Assembly: GCA_035999765.1 (NCBI GenBank)
Contig: CP108521.1
Coordinates: forward strand, 10,726,001-10,790,000
Direction of reading: 5' to 3'
Source of the DNA: Streptomyces sp. NBC_01231
Lineage (GTDB): Bacteria; Actinomycetota; Actinomycetes; Streptomycetales; Streptomycetaceae
Length of the DNA: 64,000 nucleotides
Part shown: positions 18,470 through 25,720 of the stretch, in pieces
Position numbering within the stretch: the first letter of the stretch is position 1
How the letters are laid out: each line of letters opens with the position of its first letter
Made by a program: the position numbers and the translations under genes
The notes under the pieces: model-generated
What the model was told of the DNA's origin: nothing
Databases searched by the model: none
What the model saw: only the letters and a program-made list of their open reading frames with translations

Positions 18470-18710
18470 GCCATTACAGTCCGGGGGCGACGCGAGGAAG
18501 GGGAGGGCCCGTGGCCAAGGTCATATCAGTCTCGATGCCGAGTTGGTGGTAGAGGTAATGGTTCTGGCGGGGGTGGGGTCGCCCCAGGACGCGGTCGAGT
18601 TGGTGGTTCGCGACTGCATCGCCCGTGGCCACCGTACGGAAGCGCGCACCGAACTCAAGGACCAGGGCCTGCGTGAGGTCGACGTGAAACCGCAAGAGCC
18701 ACAGGGCTGA
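18441..18710 (+). CDS. VapB/ribbon-helix-helix antitoxin-like protein, start region possibly frameshifted
   Basis: The conserved part is HISLDAELVVEVMVLAGVG then SPQDAVELVVRDCIARGHR, which resembles the N-terminal DNA-binding domain of VapB-type antitoxins. The ATG at 18441 lacks a ribosome site, whereas a GTG at 18511 has GGGGAGGG upstream but reads VAKVISVS in another frame; a one-base indel between them would join the two into a normal antitoxin start. No VapC/PIN toxin follows. Either a solitary antitoxin-like regulator or a damaged gene. Confidence 0.45.
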   Translation: MVDRVPTNVEPLQSGGDARKGRARGQGHISLDAELVVEVMVLAGVGSPQDAVELVVRDCIARGHRTEARTELKDQGLREVDVKPQEPQG

Positions 18711-19120
18711 TGTCGGCGGACCACGCATCCGGCTCGACACAGGAAGGGGCGCCAAAGCGGATGTGCAAGTCGTTCAGATCGGTGGTGAACCCCAGTGAGC
18801 GGTGTGCATCGTGAAATCGCAGGTCACGGGTCTGGTGTGGATGGCGAGTTGGGTACTTGTGCCGGTCGGCGGCCGATGACCATGGCGTAGATCATCGGGC
18901 AGGTCCGGCTCCGGCGGGATGCCGGGTTCGGCTGCGCCCGCGACCGGCCCCCGCCTACGATCCGTCAGCAGGTCGGCACGCCGTGAGAACGCGGGAGGGC
19001 TGCCAGGACCACCACCCCGATGTGGCAGATCGTCCAACGCATCGAGAGCCTGCAGACCGAGCATGGCCGGGCCGATACCGAGTAGCGAGCGAGAGGACAC
19101 TCGGTGCCCTGGCGGGGGCC
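18711..19120. other. Intergenic stretch
   Basis: Roughly 400 bp with open but unconvincing frames on both strands. No toxin gene partner for the upstream antitoxin-like gene was found here. Confidence 0.35.
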
Positions 19121-19501
19121 TCAGTCGTTATGGGCGACCGGCTCGGGATCGGTGTCGAGCGCATCGAGCACTGCGTCGCCGTTCGCCCTCGCCCACTCGG
19201 TCAGCATGTGGATCGGATCGATCAGCGTCGCCCCGAGCGGGGTGAGCTCGTATTCGACGCGGGGCGGCACCTCGGCGTAGGCGTGGCGGCGGATGAGTCC
19301 GTGCGCCTGGAGCCGTCGGAGCGTCTGGGTGAGCATCTTGCGGGAGATGCCGCCGATCAGCTCGATCAGCTCGCCATGGCGCACCGGGCCCTTGCTGAGG
19401 GCGTAGAGCACGACCGCTGTCCACTTGTCGGCGATGAGCTCGACCGTCAGACGCGCCGGACAGTCGGCGAGGAAGGGATCACCGGGACCGAAACTGCTCA
19501 T
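19121..19501 (-). CDS. HxlR-family transcriptional regulator
   Basis: Winged-helix HxlR regulator, 126 aa. The family signature is clear: DKWTAVVLYALSKGPVRHGE, GGISRKMLTQTLRRLQAHGL and a beta wing with PPRVEYELTPLGATL. Two Cys-free segments otherwise; one Cys near the N-terminus (DCPARLTVELI) sits at the position of the redox-sensing Cys in YodB-like HxlR proteins, so redox/quinone sensing is possible. Divergent from the quinone-oxidoreductase-like gene 76 bp away, its likely target. Confidence 0.93.
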   Translation of the reverse strand: MSSFGPGDPFLADCPARLTVELIADKWTAVVLYALSKGPVRHGELIELIGGISRKMLTQTLRRLQAHGLIRRHAYAEVPPRVEYELTPLGATLIDPIHMLTEWARANGDAVLDALDTDPEPVAHND

Positions 19502-19510
19502 GGCGCCTAA

Positions 19511-19537
19511 GGTACCTGCTGGTTCCTGTCGGAAACC
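19511..19537. promoter_or_regulatory. Candidate HxlR operator
   Basis: GGTACC (19511-19516), GGTTCC (19521-19526) and GGAAACC (19531-19537) are spaced at exactly 10 bp. Outer elements form an imperfect dyad (GGTACC versus GGTTTCC on the other strand). It sits in the 76-bp gap between the divergent genes. Confidence 0.5.
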
Positions 19538-19577
19538 TAGCCTGGGTTCTCTCCCCCCTTCCAAAGCCAGGAGAGCC

Positions 19578-20510
19578 ATGCGAGTCATCACCCAGCAGTC
19601 GCTCGGCGGTCCCGAGGTGCTCACCGTCGTGGACGCGCCCGAGCCCCAGCTCCTCCCGACCGAGGTTCTCGTCCGCGTCAAGGCGATCGGGCTGAACCCG
19701 GTTGAGGCGCTCCTGCGCGCCGGCGAGTTCCCCCCGCTGCTCGGCCGGCCGCCGTTCGTTCTTGGCTGGGACATCAGCGGCGTGGTCGAGGAGGGGCCGC
19801 TGACGTATCGGTTCAGGCCCGGCGACGAGGTGTTCGGGATGCCGATGTTCCCGCGGGCGGCGAGCGCGTACGCCGAGGTCGTGTCGGCGCCGGCGTTGCA
19901 CCTGGTACACAAGCCGGCGTCGCTCTCGCACGTCGAGGCGGCGGCGCTGCCGGTCGTCGGGCTGACGGCGTGGCAGGGCCTCGTCGACCTCGGCGGCGTG
20001 AGCGAGGGCGACCGTGTCCTGGTCCACGGCGGTGGTGGCGGGGTCGGCCACGTCGCGATCCAGATCGCGAAAGCGCTCGGCGCGCACGTGATCACGACCG
20101 CCAGCGGGAGTAAGCGGAAGTTCGTCGAGGGGTTCGGCGCCGACGAGGTGATCGACTACGCGGCGGTCGGCTTCACCGAGGCGGTCCGCGACGTCGACGT
20201 CGTGCTCGACACGATCGGCGGCGACACCGTCGAGCGGTCGCTCGAAGTGCTCCGCCCAGGCGGTCACCTGGTGACGGCGGTCGCCGAGGGGGATTCAGAG
20301 CTCGTCGCCAAGTACGAGGCGGCCGGCATACGCTTCAGCGGCATCGCGGTCGACCCCGATCCGGTCGCCCTGCGAGGTCTCGTCGAACTCGTCGAACAGG
20401 GCAGGCTCCGGGTCCACGTGCAGGAGACGTTCCCGTTCGAGCGCGTCGCGGACGCGCACCGGCTGCTCGACGGCGGTCACCTCCAGGGCAAGCTCGTCCT
20501 CACTGTCTGA
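19578..20510 (+). CDS. Quinone-oxidoreductase-like MDR protein
   Basis: Zinc-independent medium-chain oxidoreductase, 310 aa, NADPH:quinone reductase (QOR/zeta-crystallin) type. Visible features: N-terminal GPEVLTVVDAPEP, FVLGWDISGVVEE, VEAAALPVVGLTAWQGL and the nucleotide-binding VLVHGGGGGVGHVAIQIAK. No zinc ligands. ATG 19578 is preceded by AGGAGAG. Divergent HxlR regulator; by analogy with such pairs it probably removes quinones or enones. Confidence 0.92.
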   Translation: MRVITQQSLGGPEVLTVVDAPEPQLLPTEVLVRVKAIGLNPVEALLRAGEFPPLLGRPPFVLGWDISGVVEEGPLTYRFRPGDEVFGMPMFPRAASAYAEVVSAPALHLVHKPASLSHVEAAALPVVGLTAWQGLVDLGGVSEGDRVLVHGGGGGVGHVAIQIAKALGAHVITTASGSKRKFVEGFGADEVIDYAAVGFTEAVRDVDVVLDTIGGDTVERSLEVLRPGGHLVTAVAEGDSELVAKYEAAGIRFSGIAVDPDPVALRGLVELVEQGRLRVHVQETFPFERVADAHRLLDGGHLQGKLVLTV

Positions 20511-20519
20511 TCCCGTCGG

Positions 20520-20543
20520 GGGGCCTCGCGTGAGCGAGGCCCC
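20520..20543 (+). terminator. Intrinsic terminator after the oxidoreductase
   Basis: GGGGCCTCGC (20520-20529), GTGA tetraloop, GCGAGGCCCC (20534-20543): perfect 10-bp stem, 10 bp after the stop. Confidence 0.8.
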
Positions 20544-20549
20544 AATGAG

Positions 20550-20640
20550 ACTCGTGCGTAATGAAAACTGCATGTCAGACGGCCTGGTGCGCGTAGGCAT
20601 CAGGAAGCTCGGGCAGGTCCGGAGCGGCAGTCCACCGACA
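20550..20640 (-). repeat. Dispersed repeat, copy 2 (inverted relative to copy 1)
   Basis: Reverse complement matches bases 9-95, including the coding end PDLPELPDAYAHQAV-stop and the TGACATGCAGTTTTC that follows it. On this strand upstream of it (to about 20740) the DNA still reads protein-like (RWATALVRALLVLTNREVAR-stop in one frame), so this copy retains more of the lost gene. Confidence 0.5.
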
Positions 20641-20768
20641 AGATCATTCGTCAGCGGGCCACTTCCCGGTTCGTAAGCACCAGCAGGGCCCGCACCAGCG
20701 CGGTCGCCCACCTCGGATCCGTGCGGACCTTGCCGAGAGCTCTCCAGACACCTCACGTTGCCAACGCG

Positions 20769-21690
20769 TCAAGCGGCGGTGGCCAGTTCGATGGGGAAAG
20801 CGGTGCGTTCGTCGAACAACTCGCGCCGCTGAAGACAGTGATAGAGCTGTCCAAGCATTCGATTGAACAGGTTCCGCAGGCCGGCCGCGTGCCAGCCTCC
20901 GTGTTCGTCGCGGCGCCGACGGTAGTGGGCCTTGGCCCCGGGTGATCCGTTCGGAGCGGCGAAGGCCCAGAGGTAGCCGGCGTGGTTGAGCCGGTCGTTC
21001 TTCACTCACCGCCGTGTGATGCTCGACTTCTTGCCGGAGGCGCGGGTGACGGGCGAAGAGCCGGCGTACGCCTTCAGTCCCCGGGCGTCGGCGAAGCGGG
21101 TGCGGTCGTCACCGATCTCGGCCAAGATCCGGGCGGCGAGCTGGATGCCGAGCCCGGGGAAGCTCAGCAGGATCTCAGCGTCCGGATGCTGAGGGAGCGC
21201 GTCCTGCACCGCCTCGGCGAGCTGGTCGGCGGCGGTGCAGGCGGCGTCGAGCTGCATGAGCAGGGCGAGCATCTGTTTGCCGAGGGCCTCCTCGACAAGC
21301 GGCCGCTGGTGGGCCCACTCGGCGCGGAAGGTGTCGCGGATTCGGTCGGCTTCGGCTGCGATGCCGCGCTTGCGGCCGGCTCGCTTGAGGGCGGCCTGGA
21401 GCTGGGTGCGGGTCAGGCGTGCCGCCCGCGTGGGGGTTGGGGCGGTCTTGAGGAGTTCACGTGCCTCGGGCCGGCACAGGCCGTTGGTCCAGGTGGCGAA
21501 GGCGTCCAGAGCGGCCGGATAGTACTCGCGAAGCAGGGAGCGGAGCTGGTTGGCGAGCTGCTGCCGGTTCCACAGCGCGTCCTGCTGAGCGCGCGCGAGG
21601 ACGGCGATCGCCCGGCCGAGGTCGGAGTCGTTCGGGCAGCGGCCGGTGGGCGTGCATGTCGGTGCGCAGGATGTTCGCCAGGAAAGACCC
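20769..21690 (-). pseudogene. IS110-family transposase remnant
   Basis: The body reads RAIAVLARAQQDALWNRQQL and then the transposase_20 domain (FPGLGIQLAARILAEIGDD, GLKAYAGSSPVTRASG). The N-terminal DEDD RuvC-like catalytic domain is missing. There is a frameshift near 21640 (HAHRPLP/NDSDLGRA) and an in-frame TGA at 21006-21008 where family members read R (SITRR-stop-VKNDRL), after which the C-terminus continues to FPIELATAA. Confidence 0.8.
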
Positions 21691-22180
21691 CCGTCTTGCG
21701 TCGGCGGACCGGATCGTCCGCCCACTCCTGGGGCACGAACAGGCGCCACTGCAGCGGACAGGACGCGGTGTCGGAGACCGCGTGCACGCTCACCGCGACC
21801 TGGCAGTTGGCCTGCCTGCCCAAGGCTCCGCAGTACTGGGGCGCGACCGCCACCGACATCTTCCCGTCCTTGGGAAACGACACATCGTCCACCGCCCAGG
21901 CATCCGGGCCGGTCAGCGGCACCATCCGCTCCGCGATCCGCCGCCGCACCGGCACGGGATCCCACGTCGACCGGTTCACGAACTGCTGCAGGTTCTGCTC
22001 GTTGCCGTCCGGCAGCCGCTCCGCCATGGCCTGGATGGACTTGCGGCGACCATCCACCATCAGACCCCGCAGATAGCAGTCAACCTTCGCCCGTTGATCC
22101 TTGCGCGGCACCGACGCGAACACATCAGCGACGAATAACGCCAACTTCGCCCGAGCACGGTTCACTTCATGTGCGTCCAC
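21690..22180 (-). pseudogene. IS701-type transposase N-terminal fragment
   Basis: Starts MDAHEVNRARAKLALF and contains QAMAERLPDGNEQNLQQFV and the first catalytic Asp region AWAVDDVSFPKDGKMSV, a pattern of IS701/IS4-type DDE transposases. It stops being homologous after WRLFVPQEWADD, before the second and third catalytic residues. Confidence 0.8.
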
Positions 22181-22305
22181 ACCCCCAACATGCCCCCAAT
22201 CAGCACCGTGAGACAGACGGAACGGAGTCCTACTAGCTGTTGCGGGTCATGAGGTTGATGGCGCCGACGGGGTGTCGGGCAGTGCCGTTGGATCTTCGAG
22301 TGTCA

Positions 22306-23124
22306 TTAGGGGCGCTTGGTGAGTCTGGTGCTGAGGTCCCAGAGCTTCTGCTGGATGCTCGGATCGTAGGCATCAGCGTGTGCCTTTGCGGCTCGGGTGC
22401 GGTCGTAGAACTGTCCGGTTACCCCGTCGAGTTCGGGGGCGAGGAGGAGGCGCAGGGTGGCCTGCAGGCCGGTTTCGAGGGAGTCGATGCTGTAACCGAC
22501 CGATTCCAGGACCATCTTGGTCGGCATGTAGGTGGCCGGGTGCAGGCTGTTGACTGTGATCCGGTGCGGGTCGAGTTGTCGGGCGAGCGCGAAGCCGGTG
22601 GTGATCATGGCCAGTTTGGACTGGCCGTAGGCGCGCATGCCCGAGTAGCCGTGTTCGAGGGTGGGGTCGTCGAAGTTGATCGGGGCCTGGCCGATGGAAG
22701 CGACGTTGACGATACGGGCAGGGGCTCCGGGGTCGAGCAGCGGCAGCAGGCGCCGGGTCAGCGCGAACGGGGCGAGATGGTTGACCGCGAAACGGAGCTC
22801 GTGCCCATCGACGGTGAGTCGGCGGTCGGTCCCGTCGGGTTCGCCGCCGCCGATGCCGGCGTTGTTGGCCAGCACCGAGATGTGATCGGTGAACTCGGTG
22901 ATCTCGTCCGCAAGGCGGTGCACTTGCGTCAGCTCGGAGAAGTCGGCCCGGATCGTGTGGATCGAGGCCGGTGCATCGGCCAACGTGGTGGCCAGTTCGT
23001 CGAGCCGGCTCTGATTGCGTCCGTGGAGGATGAGCGTTGTTGCGGGCTGACGTGCGAGGGCGCCACTGAGTGCGCGGCCCAGCCCGTCGGTTGCTCCAGT
23101 GATGACGATGGTTCGATCGGGCAT
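22306..23124 (-). CDS. Short-chain dehydrogenase/reductase
   Basis: SDR enzyme, 272 aa. Cofactor motif TGATDGLGRALSGAL, NNAG, catalytic Ser in VNVASIGQ and the YxxxK motif as YGQSK. The long C-terminal half resembles retinol-dehydrogenase/WW-domain-oxidoreductase-like SDRs. Second gene of a two-gene leftward unit with TetR (3 bp apart), so it is probably controlled by that repressor. Confidence 0.92.
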   Translation of the reverse strand: MPDRTIVITGATDGLGRALSGALARQPATTLILHGRNQSRLDELATTLADAPASIHTIRADFSELTQVHRLADEITEFTDHISVLANNAGIGGGEPDGTDRRLTVDGHELRFAVNHLAPFALTRRLLPLLDPGAPARIVNVASIGQAPINFDDPTLEHGYSGMRAYGQSKLAMITTGFALARQLDPHRITVNSLHPATYMPTKMVLESVGYSIDSLETGLQATLRLLLAPELDGVTGQFYDRTRAAKAHADAYDPSIQQKLWDLSTRLTKRP

Positions 23125-23127
23125 GCG

Positions 23128-23721
23128 CTACTCCTCGCCGGGGTGTTCGTTCAGCAGCCGTCGGATGGCGCTGATGTCGTCTTGGCCGAGCAGGCGCTCG
23201 GTGGCGAGGACCCGGTACCAGATCAGGCCGAACACCAGGTCGGCGGCGAAGGCTGCCGTCAGGTGAGCGGGCTTGTCGCCGCGGGCTGCGGCCCGCTCGA
23301 CAACGGTCTCGAACGCGGCCCTGCGTTTGATCAGAAAGCCGTCCTGGAAGCGGCGCCGGAAGTCTGCGTCGCGCTGCGCCTCGGCCATCAAGGAACGCAG
23401 GACGGGGACCACTCCTGGGAAGGCCATCAGGGCGGCGGAGTCACGCAGGAACGCGTCCAGCTCCGCGTCGAATGAACCCTGGTCCGCAGTTGAGACCTTC
23501 AGATCCGCTTTGAGCGCCAGGGCTTCGAGCAGGACGTCCGCCTTTGTGGGCCACCAGCGGTACACGGTCTGCTTGCCTGCCCCGGCGCGGGCGGCGATGC
23601 CCTCGATGGTGAGGTCTGGGTAGCCGACCTCGGTCGTGAGCTCGTAGGCCGCGGTGAGGATCGCGAGCCTCGTCTGCTCGCTCCGCTTGCGGCCGCGGGC
23701 GGGTGTCGTAGCGCCGGTCAT
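23128..23721 (-). CDS. TetR-family repressor
   Basis: TetR regulator, 197 aa. N-terminal helix-turn-helix: RLAILTAAYELTTEVGY, LTIEGIAARAGAGKQTVYRWW. The C-terminal ligand domain is Ala/Arg-rich and contains TetR_C-type AFLRDSAALMAFPGVV. Divergent from the SDR gene at 23812 with two near-identical palindromes between them; it most likely represses both directions. Confidence 0.95.
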   Translation of the reverse strand: MTGATTPARGRKRSEQTRLAILTAAYELTTEVGYPDLTIEGIAARAGAGKQTVYRWWPTKADVLLEALALKADLKVSTADQGSFDAELDAFLRDSAALMAFPGVVPVLRSLMAEAQRDADFRRRFQDGFLIKRRAAFETVVERAAARGDKPAHLTAAFAADLVFGLIWYRVLATERLLGQDDISAIRRLLNEHPGEE

Positions 23722-23744
23722 GCGGGGCAGCCTAACCCATTATC

Positions 23745-23795
23745 GAGACGTCACGTCTAGTAATGGTGCTACGCTCATTCGAGACGTCACGTCTC
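23745..23795. promoter_or_regulatory. Paired TetR operators
   Basis: GAGACGTCACGTCTA at 23745-23759 and GAGACGTCACGTCTC at 23781-23795. Each is a 7+1+7 inverted repeat (the second perfect, the first with one end mismatch), 36 bp apart, in the 90-bp gap between the divergent TetR and SDR genes. The spacing places the two dyads to cover both promoters. Confidence 0.8.
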
Positions 23796-23811
23796 GGAAT
23801 AAGGAGTGAGC

Positions 23812-24522
23812 ATGACCACTGCACTCGTGATCGGCGGCACGTCAGGGGTCGGCCTGGCGGTCGCCCGACAACTCGCCGGCCGAGGACACGCGGTCCACAT
23901 CGCCGGACGAAACACAGAGCGGCTCAACCGGGCAACCGCGGCCATCGACGGAGACGTCCACGGGCACGTTCTCGACGCCGCCGACGCGGAGGCGGCCGCC
24001 GCGCTCGCGGAGAAGATCGCCCCGATCCGCCACCTCGTCATCACCCTCGCCGGCACGGGCGGCGCCGGCCCGCTCGGCGACTTGCCGCTCGACGGACTAC
24101 GGCAGGCGTTCGAGGAGAAGTACTGGCCCACCGTCACCGCACTCCAGGCCTCGCTCGCTCACCTCAGCGAGGACGCCTCGATCACCCTCGTCGGAGCCGT
24201 CACAGCGAGGGCTGCCCTGCCCGGCACAGCCGGGATCGGCTCGCTCAACGCCGCCGTCGAAGGGCTCGTCCAACCGCTCGCCGCCGAACTGGCGCCGATC
24301 CGGGTCAACGCCGTCTCGCCGGGATACGTCGACACGCCCTGGTGGGACGGACTCGCCGCCGGGGACCGATCCGCGTTCTTCAAGCAGGCCGCCGAGGCCC
24401 TGCCCACCAAGCGCATAGCCACCGCCCCGGATGTCGCCGAGGCCATCGTGCTGCTGGCCACCAACCCCAACATCACCGGAACCGTCATCGAAACAGACGG
24501 CGGCGCACGCCTCACCGCCTGA
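23812..24522 (+). CDS. SDR-fold protein without the usual YxxxK motif
   Basis: 236-residue SDR-fold protein. The glycine-rich motif GGTSGVGLAVARQLAG is normal, but the segment expected to carry Tyr-x-x-x-Lys reads GTAGIGSLNAAVEGL, with no Tyr or Lys. A downstream VNAVSPGYVDTPWWD is typical of SDRs. A known branch of SDR-like proteins shares this pattern, so it may be a noncanonical enzyme or NAD(P)-binding regulator. ATG 23812 follows AAGGAG; a GTG two codons earlier is too close to that site. Controlled by the divergent TetR. Confidence 0.9.
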   Translation: MTTALVIGGTSGVGLAVARQLAGRGHAVHIAGRNTERLNRATAAIDGDVHGHVLDAADAEAAAALAEKIAPIRHLVITLAGTGGAGPLGDLPLDGLRQAFEEKYWPTVTALQASLAHLSEDASITLVGAVTARAALPGTAGIGSLNAAVEGLVQPLAAELAPIRVNAVSPGYVDTPWWDGLAAGDRSAFFKQAAEALPTKRIATAPDVAEAIVLLATNPNITGTVIETDGGARLTA

Positions 24523-24597
24523 CACTTCTTCACCATTGCCCAGCCGCCGCACCGTCGCGACACGGAACGGCTTCGGCGAGCAAGTGATGGCCTGCAT

Positions 24598-24639
24598 GCA
24601 GAACGGGGTCGCGAACCGCTGCTCGCGACCCCGTTCTGC
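24598..24639 (+). terminator. Very strong hairpin terminator
   Basis: 17-bp perfect stem (GCAGAACGGGGTCGCGA at 24598-24614 with its complement at 24623-24639) and an 8-nt loop, 75 bp after the SDR stop. Confidence 0.85.
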
Positions 24640-24689
24640 GACGCCGCCTCAAGGAGCCTTCTCGTGGCGCACGCCAACGCACCTTTAGA

Positions 24690-24755
24690 AGTCATCTCAT
24701 TTGGTGAGTCTGCGGTAGCAGATCAAGGTGCAGGCGATGCTGGTGAAGGGGGTCT
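24690..24755 (-). mobile_element. IS5-type transposase 3' scrap
   Basis: Read leftward the bases encode FTSIACTLICYRRLTK-stop, the typical C-terminus of an IS5-group transposase. Upstream of it the IS3 element has been inserted, so only the tail remains. Confidence 0.55.
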
Positions 24756-24821
24756 TGACCCCTGATCTTGGACACACGAGACACTGGATCCTGAGGATCT
24801 GAGAACGGACATCTCGTGGTC

Positions 24822-25121
24822 ATGAAGAACTATCCGCCGCAGTTCAAGGCGGACGCGGTCGCGCTGTACCAGTCGCGGCCCGAGGCGACGATCCGGCAGG
24901 TTGCCGCCGATCTGGGGATCAATCCCGAGACCCTGCGCAACTGGGTCCGGGCAGCTGGCGCGAGCCGGCCGCGGGGACGCCGGGCGGAGGTGCCCGCCGA
25001 GCCGCCCACGCCGTTGGAGGCGGAGAACGCCGCTCTGCGCAAGAAGGTCCGTGAACTGGAGGAAGAACGCGAGGTCCTGCGCAAGGCGGCCAAGTATTTC
25101 GCCGGGGAGACACGCTGGTGA
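24822..25121 (+). CDS. IS3 OrfA (helix-turn-helix / leucine zipper)
   Basis: About 99 residues: a transposase_8 helix-turn-helix (YPPQFKADAVALYQ, TIRQVAADLGINPETLRNWV) followed by a coiled-coil (ENAALRKKVRELEEEREVL). It would normally be fused to OrfB by programmed frameshifting; the GTGA overlap at 25118-25121 shows the classic arrangement. Intact by itself. A GTG two codons upstream is an alternative start. Confidence 0.85.
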   Translation: MKNYPPQFKADAVALYQSRPEATIRQVAADLGINPETLRNWVRAAGASRPRGRRAEVPAEPPTPLEAENAALRKKVRELEEEREVLRKAAKYFAGETRW

Positions 25122-25720
25122 CCCGCTTCCAGTTCGTCGCCGACCACCACCGCCGCTACGGCGTGAAGCGGCTGTGCACCATCCTGGGCATCGCCCGCTC
25201 CAGCTTCTACTACTGGCGCCGGACCGCCGAGGACCGGGCTGCCCGCCAGGCCGCCGACGGCCGCCTCGCCACCCGGATACGGGCCGTGCACCACGGAACG
25301 GGCGGCACCTACGGCGTCCCGAGGATCACCGCCGAACTCCGCGAGAGGGGCGAGCGCATCAACCACAAGCGGATCGCCCGGGTGATGCGGAGCATCGGCC
25401 TGGCCGGAGTGCGGCTGCGGCGCAGGCACCGCACCACGACCGCAGACCCGGCCGCGGCGAAGGCTCCGGACCTGATCGGCCGCGACTTCACCGCGCGTGA
25501 GCCGAACAGGAAGTACGTCGGCGACATCACCTATCTCCCGCTGGAGGGCGGGAAGTTCCTCTACCTGGCCACTGTGATCGACCTCGCCTCGCGCCGTCTG
25601 GCCGGCTGGGCGATCGCGGATCACATGCGCACCGAGCTCGTCACCGACGCCTTGGCCGCCGCCGAACGCACCCGCGGCAGTCTCACCGGAGCGGTCATGC
25701 ACAGCGACCGCGGAGCCCAG

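Larger units (their letters stand above)
20769..22250 (-). mobile_element. Chimeric remnant: IS701-type left part joined to IS110-type right part
   Basis: Reading leftward, an IS701-type transposase N-terminus (22180 to about 21690) runs straight into the body of an IS110-type transposase (about 21690 to 20769). The joint lies near 21690. The simplest reading is deletion between two elements that were inserted next to each other. Neither can transpose. Confidence 0.75.
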
